The position numbers and the translations under genes are program-made. Positions 46,696-58,860 of a stretch of DNA of 64,000 nt are shown piece after piece. Origin of the DNA: Micromonospora sp. PLK6-60 (GTDB lineage: Bacteria > Actinomycetota > Actinomycetes > Mycobacteriales > Micromonosporaceae); contig NZ_JAIOAA010000015.1 of the NCBI RefSeq assembly GCF_019890675.1, positions 81,628-145,627 on the forward strand, read 5' to 3'. The notes beneath the pieces were generated by a model. The model was not told where the DNA came from and searched no databases. It saw only the letters and a list, made by a program, of their open reading frames with translations. Position 1 is the stretch's first letter. Each line of letters begins with the position of its first letter.

Positions 46696-47385
46696 TCAGG
46701 CCACCAATCCGGTGAGTACGGCGAACGGGACCAGCAGGTAGCCGGCGCAGAGCGCGACGGCGAAGACCAGTGCGGCGGTACGCGCCCGGCGCTCGCCCTT
46801 CGGGGTCTGCTGCCCGAGGCTGCGGAACGCGCTGAAGGCGCCGTGGCGCAGGTGGAAGCCGAGCGTGACGATCGCCAGGGTGTAGAAGGCCGTGACGTAC
46901 CAGCGCTCCGGCGCGAAGTCGGCGACCACGTTGCCGTACGGGTTGGCCGGGTCGCCCTGCGGGTTCAGGTGCCCCGTGGTCAGGTCCAGGATGTGGTAGA
47001 TCACGAAGAGCAGGATGATCACCCCACCCCAGCGCATCGTGCGGGCCGCGTAGCTGCCCTGGACCTTCTTGCGGTGCGCGTACTTCACCGGGCGGGCGGC
47101 ACGGGCGCGCAGCGCCAGCACGGTCGCGGCGACGATGTGCGCGACCACGGCTCCGGTGAGCACTGCGCGCTGGATCCACAGGTACCAGGTCTCGGGCAGC
47201 AGCGGTGTGCCGATGCTGCGCAACCAGTGCGCGTAGTGGTCGAACGACGTCTCGCCGGTGAAGATCTTCAGGTTCCCCAGCATGTGCACGATGAGGAACA
47301 GCGCCAGCAGGATGCCCGTCACCGCCATGACGGCCTTGAGGCCGACGTTCGAGCGGATGGGCGACCGAGTTTTCGTGATTACCAC
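46696..47385 (-). CDS. sdhC: Succinate dehydrogenase cytochrome b558 subunit
   Basis: A 229-residue membrane anchor with five hydrophobic helices (VMAVTGILLALFLIVHMLGN is the first). His residues in the helices (IVHMLGN, VVAHIVAA, FVIYHILD) would ligate two hemes, as in the SdhC b558 family where one large subunit replaces SdhC plus SdhD. The GTG at 47385 is chosen because a -10 TAGCGT lies seven bases upstream with TTGGAC 18 bases further on; an ATG at 47427 would lie upstream of that promoter. Confidence 0.92.
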   Translation of the reverse strand: MVITKTRSPIRSNVGLKAVMAVTGILLALFLIVHMLGNLKIFTGETSFDHYAHWLRSIGTPLLPETWYLWIQRAVLTGAVVAHIVAATVLALRARAARPVKYAHRKKVQGSYAARTMRWGGVIILLFVIYHILDLTTGHLNPQGDPANPYGNVVADFAPERWYVTAFYTLAIVTLGFHLRHGAFSAFRSLGQQTPKGERRARTAALVFAVALCAGYLLVPFAVLTGLVA

Positions 47386-47422
47386 ATGCCCGACGCTAGG
47401 AGCAGTTTGATCAGTCGTCCAA
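47386..47422 (-). promoter_or_regulatory. Promoter of sdhCAB
   Basis: Read on the minus strand: TTGGAC (47422-47417), 18-base spacer, TAGCGT (47398-47393), seven bases, GTG of sdhC. Both boxes fit a sigma-70-type actinobacterial promoter for a leaderless transcript. The LysR-type dyad described next lies 22 bases upstream of the -35. Confidence 0.6.
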
Positions 47423-47443
47423 TGCATCGACCTCGCAGTCTTG

Positions 47444-47458
47444 ATAGCCGTAAGCTAT
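47444..47458. promoter_or_regulatory. LysR-type box ATAGC-N5-GCTAT
   Basis: A perfect 15-base dyad containing the T-N11-A pattern of LysR-type regulators, located in the sdhC-lysR intergenic region. It covers the probable -10 of lysR (TAAGCT, 47451-47456, six bases before its ATG). Binding here would repress lysR and could activate sdhCAB, the classical arrangement for a divergent LysR gene. Confidence 0.65.
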
Positions 47459-47462
47459 GTAG

Positions 47463-48392
47463 ATGCAGCTCCATCAGCTTCGGTACTTCGTGGCGGTCGC
47501 AGAAGTACGACATTTCACCCAAGCGGCCGATCTGGTGGGCATAACCCAACCCTCGTTGAGTAAGCAAATTCACGCCCTGGAGGCCGACCTCGGGGCCCCG
47601 CTCTTCGAGCGGGTAAGGGGCAACATCGCCCTCACCGCGGCCGGCGAGGTGCTGCTGCCACTCGCCAAGCGGATCCTCGCCGACGTCGACACCGCCACCC
47701 GGGAGGTGCAGGAACTGGTCGGGCTGCGGCGCGGTCGGGTCCGGCTCGGCGCCACCCCCAGCCTGGCCACCTCGCTCGCCCCGCCGGTGCTGCGCCGGTT
47801 CCGCGACGCCCACCCCACCGTCGACCTGCGGGTGGAGGAGGGCGGCTCGCAGGACCTGGTCCGCGACCTGCTCCGCGGCGACCTCGACCTGGCGCTGATC
47901 ATCATGCCGGCCGCCGGCACCGACCCCGGGCTGCGCACCGACCCGATCCTGCGGGAGAGCCTGGTGGTCGCCTCGGTCGACCCGCTGCCGGCGGCCGGGG
48001 AGACCGGCGAGCTGCGCATCACCGACCTGCGCGACCAGCCCCTGGTCATGTTCCGCGAGGGGTACGACCTGCGCGACGCCACCCTGCAGGCGTGCCGGGC
48101 GGCCGGCTTCGAGCCGAGCCTCGCCGTGGACGGCGGGGAGATGGACGCGGTGCTCAGCTTCGTCGAGGCGGGGCTCGGCGTCGCGGTGGTCCCCGGCATC
48201 GCGGTGGCCCGCCGCCCCGGCATCCGGGTCACCCGCCTCGCCCCGCCCGGCGTCCGCCGGACCATCGCGGTGGCCCGCCGCCGCGACGTGGTCCCCACCC
48301 ACGCCGGCCGCGAACTGCGCCGCATCCTGCTGGAGTACGTCCACGACGCCACCACCGCCGCCGAACTCCCGCCCGGAGTCGAGCCGCTGTAG
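47463..48392 (+). CDS. LysR family transcriptional regulator
   Basis: A 309-residue regulator with an N-terminal winged helix-turn-helix (MQLHQLRYFVAVAEVRHFTQAADLVGITQPSLSKQIHALE) and a C-terminal periplasmic-binding-protein-like effector domain (RLGATPSLATSLAPPVLRRF onward). It has no Shine-Dalgarno sequence; the TAnnnT box six bases before the ATG suggests a leaderless message. Divergent from sdhCAB with a T-N11-A site between them, so it probably controls succinate dehydrogenase and itself. The effector is unknown. Confidence 0.93.
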   Translation: MQLHQLRYFVAVAEVRHFTQAADLVGITQPSLSKQIHALEADLGAPLFERVRGNIALTAAGEVLLPLAKRILADVDTATREVQELVGLRRGRVRLGATPSLATSLAPPVLRRFRDAHPTVDLRVEEGGSQDLVRDLLRGDLDLALIIMPAAGTDPGLRTDPILRESLVVASVDPLPAAGETGELRITDLRDQPLVMFREGYDLRDATLQACRAAGFEPSLAVDGGEMDAVLSFVEAGLGVAVVPGIAVARRPGIRVTRLAPPGVRRTIAVARRRDVVPTHAGRELRRILLEYVHDATTAAELPPGVEPL

Positions 48393-48459
48393 TGGTGCTG
48401 CCGTCAACGGATCGCGGGCCCCGGCAGCCGGCTGTCGCGTCGATGGCGGGGTCGGTTGC

Positions 48460-52500
<4,041 letters not shown>

Positions 52501-52599
52501 GTCGTCGCCAAGGATAGGCAGCCCGCCGCCCGACCGCTCCCGGGTTACCGGCCGGCACGCCACCGGCCCGGCTGACCGGGCAACCCGGCTGCGCCGGGC

Positions 52600-52638
52600 T
52601 AGAGTGACCGCCGACCGGTGGGGAGGACGGAGGCCGTG
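52600..52638 (+). promoter_or_regulatory. Promoter -10 and ribosome binding site of the deaminase gene
   Basis: TAGAGT at 52600-52605 is a good -10. GGAGG at 52629-52633 lies five bases before the ATG at 52639 and decides the start over the in-frame GTG at 52636 and an upstream GTG at 52618. Confidence 0.55.
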
Positions 52639-53106
52639 ATGAAGGAGACCGACCGGGCCCTGGTGCAGGCCGCCACGGCGGTGGCGAAGCTGCGGTGCCG
52701 CAGCGAGAACCATTCCGTCGCGGCGGCGGTGCGCAGCGTCGACGGGCGGGTCTTCACCGGGGTGAACGTCTACCACTTCACCGGCGGGCCGTGCGCCGAG
52801 GTGGTGGCGCTGGGCGCGGCGGCGACCCAGGGCGCGGGGGAGTTGGAGACCATCGTGGCCGTCGGCAACGCGGGCCGGGGTGTGCTCGCCCCGTGCGGCC
52901 GGTGCCGGCAGGTGCTGTCGGACTACGTCCCGGGCCTGCGGGTGATCGTCGGGCCGATGGACGGCCTGCGGGTGGTGCCGGTCGCCGACCTGCTGCCCGA
53001 GGCGTACGTCTGGGCGGACCAGCAGCCGGACCCGGCGCTGTCGGTGCGTACCGGGCAGTGGCCGTTGCCGGCGGTGCCGGGCAGCCGGCCGGCCTCGGAG
53101 GACTGA
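52639..53106 (+). CDS. Cytidine deaminase family protein (blasticidin-S-deaminase-like)
   Basis: A 155-residue zinc deaminase. Zinc ligands and catalytic Glu are in GGPCAEVVALG (C52, E54) and APCGRCRQVL (C86, C89). Using Cys in the first motif with the NVYHFTGGPCAE context is typical of CDA/blasticidin deaminase-type tetramers. It may salvage cytidine or detoxify a nucleoside; no pyrimidine-salvage genes are adjacent. It converges on the YCII gene with five bases between stops. Confidence 0.88.
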   Translation: MKETDRALVQAATAVAKLRCRSENHSVAAAVRSVDGRVFTGVNVYHFTGGPCAEVVALGAAATQGAGELETIVAVGNAGRGVLAPCGRCRQVLSDYVPGLRVIVGPMDGLRVVPVADLLPEAYVWADQQPDPALSVRTGQWPLPAVPGSRPASED

Positions 53107-53111
53107 GCCGG

Positions 53112-53471
53112 TCAGTCGCCGGACGCCACCTCCAGCATCGACCGGGGGACCGGCACGCTCTCGAAGCGTACGCTGCCCTCCGGCACCATCCAGCTCATCA
53201 CCTGCACGGCGAGCCGGCCGGCCCGGACCGCCGGGTCGTTGGCGTACAGCTCGCGCGCCATCGCCGGGTCGACGCCGAGCACGGCGATGCCGCGCAGCCG
53301 GTCGTCGTCCTGACCGAGCAGCGGCCCGGCGGCGATCACGTGGCCGGCGTCCACCAGGCCGGCCTGGTGGGCCAGGTGGGCGTCCTGCAGCCGGTCGAGG
53401 GCGTCCTGGGGCAGTTCGGGGGCGTCGGCCGGCCGGACCAGGAGGACCACGGTGTGCTGGTCGAAGCGCAT
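53112..53471 (-). CDS. YCII-related (YciI-like) protein
   Basis: A 119-residue single-domain protein of the dimeric alpha/beta YCII fold. It shows RLQDAHLAHQAGLVDAGHVIAAGPL with the conserved His and LDAGHVIAAGP-type turn, RGIAVLGVDPAMARELYANDPAVRAGRL and a C-terminal VQVMSWMVPEG strand. Some family members act as dehalogenase-like or muconolactone-isomerase-like enzymes; the role of this one is unknown. Its start is 126 bases from the siderophore transporter, which is divergent. Confidence 0.85.
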   Translation of the reverse strand: MRFDQHTVVLLVRPADAPELPQDALDRLQDAHLAHQAGLVDAGHVIAAGPLLGQDDDRLRGIAVLGVDPAMARELYANDPAVRAGRLAVQVMSWMVPEGSVRFESVPVPRSMLEVASGD

Positions 53472-53534
53472 CCACCAAGGCTACGGCGATTCGCCTCGTC
53501 CGACGGGACGGATGCCACACCCCCCGCCGGTCAA

Positions 53535-53565
53535 TTAGGTAAGGCTTACCTGGCTCGGCTAGGGT
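53535..53565 (+). promoter_or_regulatory. Iron box (IdeR/DmdR site) with overlapping promoter of the siderophore importer
   Basis: TTAGGTAAGGCTTACCTGG (53535-53553) matches the actinobacterial iron-box consensus TTAGGTTAGGCTAACCTAA at most positions and is a near-perfect dyad. A -10 TAGGGT follows at 53560-53565, so the box covers the -35 region, as expected for repression by iron-loaded IdeR/DmdR. The operon start codon is 33 bases downstream. Confidence 0.9.
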
Positions 53566-53597
53566 GGGGCCGCCCTCAGCACCGACCCGGGAGCATC

Positions 53598-54635
53598 GTG
53601 ACCACCCTCGCCGTACGCCCTGCCGTCGCCCCCGGCGGGCCGCGCGGTCGCCGGCCGACCGTCGCCGCCGGCGCGGCGCTCGCACTGGCGCTCGTCGTGC
53701 TGGCCAGCCTCGCCCTCGGCAGCCGCCCGCTCGCCCCCGCCGAGGTGTGGCACGCGCTGGTCGCCCCCGACGGCGGCACGGCCAGCACCATCGTCCGCGA
53801 GTTGCGGCTGCCCCGGACGCTCCTCGGCCTGGTCGTCGGGCTCGCGCTCGCCGTCGCCGGGGTGCTGTTCCAGGCGCTCACCCGCAACCCCCTCGCCGAG
53901 CCGCGGATCCTCGGCATCAGCGCCGGCGCCTCGTTTGGCGTGGTGCTGGCCATCGCCGTCTTCGGCGTCGGCAGCCTCGCCGGGTACGTCTGGTTCGGCG
54001 TCGCCGGCGCGCTCGGCGCCGGCCTGCTGGTCTTCGCGGTCGCCACCCGCACCCGGGAGGGCGCCTCGCCGGTCACCCTCGCGCTGATCGGCGCGGCCCT
54101 CGACGCCAGCCTGGCCTCCCTGGTGTACGCGCTGCTCAGCATCGACGCCCGCACCTTCGAGGAGTACCGGTTCTGGGTGGTAGGCGGCCTCACCGGCCGG
54201 GACCTGCCGGTCACCGCGCAGGTGCTGCCGTTCGTCCTCGGCGGGCTGGTGCTGGCCGCCCTGGTCGCCCGGGGACTCGACGCGCTCGCCCTCGGCGACG
54301 ACGTCGCCCGGGGCCTCGGCCACCGCGTCGGGCTGGTCCGCCTCGCCGGGGGCGCGGCGGCGGTGCTGCTCACCGGCGCCGCGGTCGCCGCCGCCGGGCC
54401 GATCGCCTTCGTCGGGCTCGCCGTGCCGCACCTGGCCCGGGCCCTGGTCGGCGCCGACCACCGGTGGACCCTCGCCGTCTCCGCCCTGCTCGGGCCGGCC
54501 CTGCTGCTCGGCGCGGACATCACCGGCCGGCTGATCGCGCCGCCCGGCGAGGTGCCCGCCGGGATCGTCACCGCGCTGATCGGCGCGCCGCTGCTGGCGT
54601 ACCTGGTCCGCCGAGCCAAGGTCGTGACGGCGTGA
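53598..54635 (+). CDS. Iron-siderophore ABC transporter permease (FecCD family), first subunit
   Basis: A 345-residue membrane protein with about 9-10 helices and FecCD hallmarks RLPRTLLGLVVGLALAVAGVLFQ, NPLAEPRILGISAGASFGVVLA, and PIAFVGLAVPHLARALVGADHRW, which contacts the ATPase. It forms half of the channel importing ferric siderophore. The GTG at 53598 follows GGGAG after the iron box. Its stop overlaps the next permease (GTGA). Confidence 0.93.
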   Translation: MTTLAVRPAVAPGGPRGRRPTVAAGAALALALVVLASLALGSRPLAPAEVWHALVAPDGGTASTIVRELRLPRTLLGLVVGLALAVAGVLFQALTRNPLAEPRILGISAGASFGVVLAIAVFGVGSLAGYVWFGVAGALGAGLLVFAVATRTREGASPVTLALIGAALDASLASLVYALLSIDARTFEEYRFWVVGGLTGRDLPVTAQVLPFVLGGLVLAALVARGLDALALGDDVARGLGHRVGLVRLAGGAAAVLLTGAAVAAAGPIAFVGLAVPHLARALVGADHRWTLAVSALLGPALLLGADITGRLIAPPGEVPAGIVTALIGAPLLAYLVRRAKVVTA

Positions 54636-55699
54636 GCCGGGCGGCGGTCGGTGAGCGTCGGCTTATGGGTGGCCTGCCGGGGCGGGCGCTGGTGCGGGTC
54701 GGGCCGGTCAGTCTCCAGGTCCGCCGGCGCGCCGTGCTCGTCGCGCTCGCCTCGACCGTGCTGCTCGCCGCCGCCGCGGTGCTCAGCCTCTCCCTCGGCA
54801 CCCCGTACGTCGCCCCCGCCGACGTGCTGCGCGCGCTCTCCGGCGCCGGCACCCCGTACGACCTGGTCGTGCTCGACCTGCGACTGCCGCGACTGGTGCT
54901 GGCGGCGGTGGCCGGGGCGACCTTCGGCCTGGCCGGCACGCTGATCCAGAGCGTGGCCCGCAACCCGATCGCCAGCCCCGACGTGGTGGGCATCACCCAG
55001 GGCGCGGGCCTGGCGGCCACCGTCGCCATCACCACCGGCGCGGCGGCGGTGCTGGTGGCCCCGGCGGCGCTGCTCGGCGGGCTGGTCGCCGCGCTGCTGC
55101 TGCTCGCGCTCGGGGCCCGGCACGGGCTGGCCGCCCAGCGCTTCGTGCTGGCCGGGGTCGCCGTCGCCTTCGCGCTGCGGGCGCTGACCGAGGTGGTGCT
55201 GCTCTCCGCCGACCCGATCGACGGGCTGCGGGCGCAGATCTGGCTCATCGGCACGCTCGCCGGCAAGGGCTGGACCGAGACGTGGTGGATCGTGGGCACC
55301 CTGGTCGCGCTGCTGCCGGTGCTGGCCTGGGCCGGCTGGGCCCTCAACGCGACCGCCCTCGACGACGACACCGCCCGCGGCGTCGGGCTGCGCCCGGTGG
55401 CCCGCCGGATCGGCCTGGCCGCCACCGGCGTGCTGCTCGCCGCGGCGGTCACCGCCCAGGTCGGCGCGGTGGACTTCGTCGCCCTGGTCGCCCCGCAACT
55501 GGCCCGGCGGCTGGTCCGCGCCGAACGTCCGCCGCTGGTCTGCGCCGCGCTGGTCGGCGCGCTGCTGCTGGTGCTCGCCGACCTCGCCGGCCGGCGGCTG
55601 TTCGCCCCCACCCAACTGCCGGCCGGCGTGCTGACCGCCGCCATCGGCGGGCCGTACCTGATGTTCCTGCTCGTCCGCGGCCGCAGGCGGTCCGCGTGA
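54632..55699 (+). CDS. Iron-siderophore ABC transporter permease (FecCD family), second subunit
   Basis: A 355-residue membrane protein paired with the preceding permease. RLPRLVLAAVAGATFGLAGTLIQSVARNPIASPDVVGITQGAG and DFVALVAPQLARRLVRAERP match FecCD; its ATPase-contact loop is more divergent than in the first subunit. The GTG at 54632 overlaps the upstream stop by four bases; an ATG about 33 bases later is possible. The stop overlaps a GTG that could begin the ATPase gene. Confidence 0.92.
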   Translation: MSRAAVGERRLMGGLPGRALVRVGPVSLQVRRRAVLVALASTVLLAAAAVLSLSLGTPYVAPADVLRALSGAGTPYDLVVLDLRLPRLVLAAVAGATFGLAGTLIQSVARNPIASPDVVGITQGAGLAATVAITTGAAAVLVAPAALLGGLVAALLLLALGARHGLAAQRFVLAGVAVAFALRALTEVVLLSADPIDGLRAQIWLIGTLAGKGWTETWWIVGTLVALLPVLAWAGWALNATALDDDTARGVGLRPVARRIGLAATGVLLAAAVTAQVGAVDFVALVAPQLARRLVRAERPPLVCAALVGALLLVLADLAGRRLFAPTQLPAGVLTAAIGGPYLMFLLVRGRRRSA

Positions 55700-55725
55700 C
55701 GGCCACCCCGGCCGGAGGAGGCCCG

Positions 55726-56727
55726 ATGCTCGCCACCCGTGACCTGGTCGCCGGCTACGACGAGCGGACCGTGCTGGACGGGTTGGACCTGACCCTGCCG
55801 GCCGACGCGTTCACCGTCATCGTCGGGCCCAACGCCTGCGGCAAGTCCACCCTGCTGCGTACCCTGGCCCGGCTGCTCACCCCGCGGCGCGGCACGGTGC
55901 TGCTCGACGGCACCGCGATCCGGGACCTGCCCACCCGCGAGGTGGCCCGGCGGCTCGGGGTGCTGCCGCAGAGCCCGCTGGTGCCCGAGGGGGTCACCGT
56001 CGCGGACCTGGTCGGGCGGGGCCGCCAGCCCTACCAGCGGTGGTGGCGGCAGTGGTCCGCGCAGGACGCCGAGGCGGTGGACCGGGCGATGACCCTCGCC
56101 GACGTCGCCGGCCTGGCCGACCGTCCGGTCGACACCCTCTCCGGCGGGCAGCGGCAGCGGGTGTGGATCGCGATGACCCTGGCCCAGGACACCGAGGCGC
56201 TGCTGCTGGACGAGCCGACCACCTTCCTCGACCTGGCCCACCAGGTGGAGGTGCTGGATCTGCTGCACCGGCTGCGCGCCGACCGGGGCCGCACGGTGGT
56301 CGCGGTGCTGCACGACCTGAACCAGGCCGCCCGGTACGCCGACCACCTGATCGCCATGCGCGCCGGCCGGGTGGTGGCCACCGGGCCGCCCCGGGAGATC
56401 CTCACCGCCGAGCTGGTCCGGGACGTCTTCGGGCTGGACTGCGTGGTGGTGCCCTGCCCGGTGACCGGCGCGCCCCTGGTGGTGCCCGGCCGGACCAGCC
56501 CGTCGCCGGCCCCGTCGCCCGGTGCCGCCGCGCCGTCCGCCGGCCCATCGACCGCCGCGCCCGTGCCCGTTGCCGACCCGTCGGCCGGTCCTGGCTCGTC
56601 GGCCGGATCCGTGCCCGTTGCCGGGTCGGCCGGCTCCGCCCCGAAGGGCCCGGCCGCGCCGGCCACCCGCAACGCCACCGACGACGCGGACCGCCCGCAC
56701 GTCGGCCCGTACCCGAAAGGACACTGA
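55726..56727 (+). CDS. Iron-siderophore ABC transporter ATP-binding protein (FecE/FepC family)
   Basis: A 333-residue ATPase. Walker A is VGPNACGKSTLL (Ala replaces the usual Gly in GPNGCGKST), the Q-loop LGVLPQSP, signature TLSGGQRQRVWIAM, Walker B ALLLDEPTTFLDL and switch His in VLHDLNQAARYAD. The last roughly 75 residues after PLVVPGR are a Ser/Ala/Pro/Gly-rich tail unusual for the family and probably unstructured. The ATG at 55726 is chosen over a GTG at 55696 because GGAGGAGG is five bases upstream. Its stop shares one base with the next start. Confidence 0.94.
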   Translation: MLATRDLVAGYDERTVLDGLDLTLPADAFTVIVGPNACGKSTLLRTLARLLTPRRGTVLLDGTAIRDLPTREVARRLGVLPQSPLVPEGVTVADLVGRGRQPYQRWWRQWSAQDAEAVDRAMTLADVAGLADRPVDTLSGGQRQRVWIAMTLAQDTEALLLDEPTTFLDLAHQVEVLDLLHRLRADRGRTVVAVLHDLNQAARYADHLIAMRAGRVVATGPPREILTAELVRDVFGLDCVVVPCPVTGAPLVVPGRTSPSPAPSPGAAAPSAGPSTAAPVPVADPSAGPGSSAGSVPVAGSAGSAPKGPAAPATRNATDDADRPHVGPYPKGH

Positions 56728-57671
56728 TGCGTCGACTCGCCGCCGCCCTCACCGCGGCCCTGACCCTCGGCGTCGGCCTCACCGCCTGCGGTGAGAGCGA
56801 CCCCGTCGCCGGCACCGCCACCGGGGAGACCCGGGAGGTCACCCACGCCATGGGCACCACCAAGGTGCCCGCCGACCCGCAGCGGGTCGTGGTGCTCGAC
56901 ACGGACAAGATCGACACCGCGCTCTCGCTCGGTGTCACCCCGGTCGGCGCGGCCACCGCCGGTGAGGCGAAGAGCTGGCCGACCTACTTCGGTGCCGAGA
57001 AGCTCGCCGGGATCAAGGAGGTTGGGGTGCTCACCGAGCCCGACCTGGAGGCGATCAACGCGCTGAAGCCGGACCTGATCCTGGGCAGCAAGTTCCGCCA
57101 GGAGAAGTTCTACGACGAGCTGTCCGCCATCGCGCCGACCGTGTTCACCGAGAAGGTGGGCATCACCTGGAAGGAGAACCTCCTCCTCGACGGCCAGGCG
57201 CTCGGCCGGGAGCAGCAGGCGCGCGAGCTGCTGGCGGCCTACGAGAAGCGAGCCAAGGAGTTCGGCGCTGGGCTCGGCGACGCCGCGTCGCGCAAGATCT
57301 CCATCGTGCGCTTCATCCCCGGCAACATCCGGGTGTACGGCCCGGACTCCTTCTCCGGCATCGTCATCGGCGACACCGGGCTGGGCCGCCCCGAGCGGCA
57401 GCGCCTGGACGGCAAGGAGGACAAGCGCTTCGACCTGGTCAGCCCGGAGCGGGTGAACGAGGTCGACGGCGACGTCATCTTCGTCACCGCGTACGGCGAG
57501 AAGGCCGCCGCCGAGCAGGCGAAGGTGACCACCGGCAGCCTCTGGCAGGGGCTGTCCGCCGTGCAGGCGGGCAGGGCGCACGTCGTCTCCGACGAGATCT
57601 GGATGACCGGTATCGGCGTCGGTGCCGCCAACAAGATCCTCGACGACCTCGAGAAGTACCTGGCCAGCTGA
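56727..57671 (+). CDS. Iron-siderophore substrate-binding lipoprotein
   Basis: A 314-residue class III binding protein anchored to the outer face of the membrane. The lipobox is LTAC (18-21) after a basic N-terminus and hydrophobic stretch. The mature part contains TKVPADPQRVVVLDTDKIDTALSLGV, the PDLILGSKFRQEKFY hinge region and VSDEIWMTGIGVGAANKIL near the end, like FecB/FepB/DesE-type proteins. It captures ferric siderophore for the upstream permeases. No siderophore biosynthesis genes are in the window, so the ligand is unknown. TGATG overlap with the ATPase gene. Confidence 0.93.
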   Translation: MRRLAAALTAALTLGVGLTACGESDPVAGTATGETREVTHAMGTTKVPADPQRVVVLDTDKIDTALSLGVTPVGAATAGEAKSWPTYFGAEKLAGIKEVGVLTEPDLEAINALKPDLILGSKFRQEKFYDELSAIAPTVFTEKVGITWKENLLLDGQALGREQQARELLAAYEKRAKEFGAGLGDAASRKISIVRFIPGNIRVYGPDSFSGIVIGDTGLGRPERQRLDGKEDKRFDLVSPERVNEVDGDVIFVTAYGEKAAAEQAKVTTGSLWQGLSAVQAGRAHVVSDEIWMTGIGVGAANKILDDLEKYLAS

Positions 57672-57757
57672 CCGCCCCACCCCCGCCGCGCCCGCGCCGC
57701 CCTCGCCGCGCCCCGCCGCGCGGGCGCGGGGCCCACCTCGCGGGTGGGCCGACGCTG

Positions 57758-57810
57758 GATCGTGGAAGTAGTGGCCTCGCCGTGCCGTGCAGGCCACTAC
57801 TTCCACGATC
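57758..57810. repeat. Palindromic repeat, copy 1 (20-bp perfect stem, 13-base loop)
   Basis: Arms 57758-57777 and 57791-57810 are exactly complementary (core GGAAGTAGTGGCCT / AGGCCACTACTTCC). It is followed by GAGCGTGATCTTG. The same core, loop length and flanking GAGC-GATCTTG recur at 58861-58937 on the other side of the DUF559 gene. It also sits at the end of the siderophore operon and may terminate it. Confidence 0.85.
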
Positions 57811-57862
57811 GAGCGTGATCTTGCTTCGTTGGTCCTGTGGTGTGGCGGCGGGGGAGGAGCGG

Positions 57863-58795
57863 TCAGCGGCGGCGGTAGCCGCGGGAGCGCAGCGCCGCCC
57901 GGACCTCGGCCAGGAAGCCGTCGAAGTCGTCGCGAAGCCGCCGCGACGTCACGTGCAACACGATCCAGTCGTCGCCGAGCAGCCGATTCAACCGGCGGCG
58001 ATCGCGGTGGAGCTGCCCGGGCTCGTCGTGCCACTGCCCGTCGTACTCGACCGCCACCTTGAACTCGGGCCATGCCAGGTCCAGCCGGGCGACGAAACGG
58101 CCAGCGGCGGTGACGATCCACTGGGTCTGCGGTCGGGGCAGCCCCGCCAGCACCAGCCGCACCCGCGTTCTCGATTCCTGCGGCGATTCGGCGCCCGCAT
58201 CCGCCAGGCCGGCCGCCCGCAGCAGCGCACGCCAGCCGCGCTCCCCGGCGCGGTCGAGTGCGTAGCGGTGCAGCGCGGCAAGCGTGACGACCCGTCGGGC
58301 CAGGAGCGCGTCGATCACGACGACCGCCTCCACGACGTCCAGCCAGCGGGCGAGGTCCCAGCAGGTCCGCGCCGGGGAGGTCACCGGCAGGCCGGATCTT
58401 TCCACGACGTCGTCCGGGCAGACGTCGGCGTGATGCACACGTAGCCCCTTGACGGGGCCGCGTCGCCGGCTCGACGGGGCCGGCGAGGGCCGGTCGGCGC
58501 CGGTCGGCACCAGCACATCGATCGGATCCTCGGGCGAGGTGGCCGCCACCCCGTAGAGCGCCGCAGCGCTGCGGCCGGCGATGGCCGTGCCGGCCGGCAC
58601 GAGCCAGCGGATCACGGCGCCGCAGCGGTGCGGATGACTGACCCGGATGCTGGCGTCGGCATAGACGTCTCGGAAGAGAGGCCGCCACGCGGAGCTGCGA
58701 AGATCATTTCGGGTGAGCAGGCCACCGCTGATCGCGGCGGAGCCACGGAAGATCCTGCCGCGCAGGGCGGGAGGTCGACGAGGTGCCTTGGGCAT
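57863..58795 (-). CDS. DUF559 (VSR-like endonuclease fold) protein with AbiEi-like N-terminus
   Basis: A 310-residue protein. The N-terminal part (GGLLTRNDLRSSAWRPLFRDVYADASI) resembles the winged-helix of AbiEi-type antitoxin-like proteins. The C-terminal 110 residues contain a Vsr/DUF559 PD-(D/E)XK-like core: RLDLAWPEFKVAVEYDGQWHD, then QLHRDRRRLNRLL and DDWIVLHVTSRRL. Large families of such proteins occur in actinobacteria with unknown role, possibly DNA repair or defence. No partner toxin is adjacent. The gene is bracketed by two copies of one palindromic repeat. Confidence 0.85.
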   Translation of the reverse strand: MPKAPRRPPALRGRIFRGSAAISGGLLTRNDLRSSAWRPLFRDVYADASIRVSHPHRCGAVIRWLVPAGTAIAGRSAAALYGVAATSPEDPIDVLVPTGADRPSPAPSSRRRGPVKGLRVHHADVCPDDVVERSGLPVTSPARTCWDLARWLDVVEAVVVIDALLARRVVTLAALHRYALDRAGERGWRALLRAAGLADAGAESPQESRTRVRLVLAGLPRPQTQWIVTAAGRFVARLDLAWPEFKVAVEYDGQWHDEPGQLHRDRRRLNRLLGDDWIVLHVTSRRLRDDFDGFLAEVRAALRSRGYRRR

Positions 58796-58860
58796 GCCGC
58801 CACCCTGCCGACCTGAGCTCTCACCCGCTGTCCCCTGTGGATAACCCCGTCCCCGTCCCC

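Noticed and set aside
52501..53685. Upstream extension of the hrpA frame by almost 400 residues
   Set aside because: The extension is antisense to the deaminase and YCII genes and Arg/Pro-rich. HrpA homology begins at the ATG at 52500.
57863..58795. AbiE-type toxin-antitoxin system
   Set aside because: Only a weak AbiEi-like N-terminus is present and no AbiEii nucleotidyltransferase toxin is adjacent; the C-terminus is DUF559/VSR-like.
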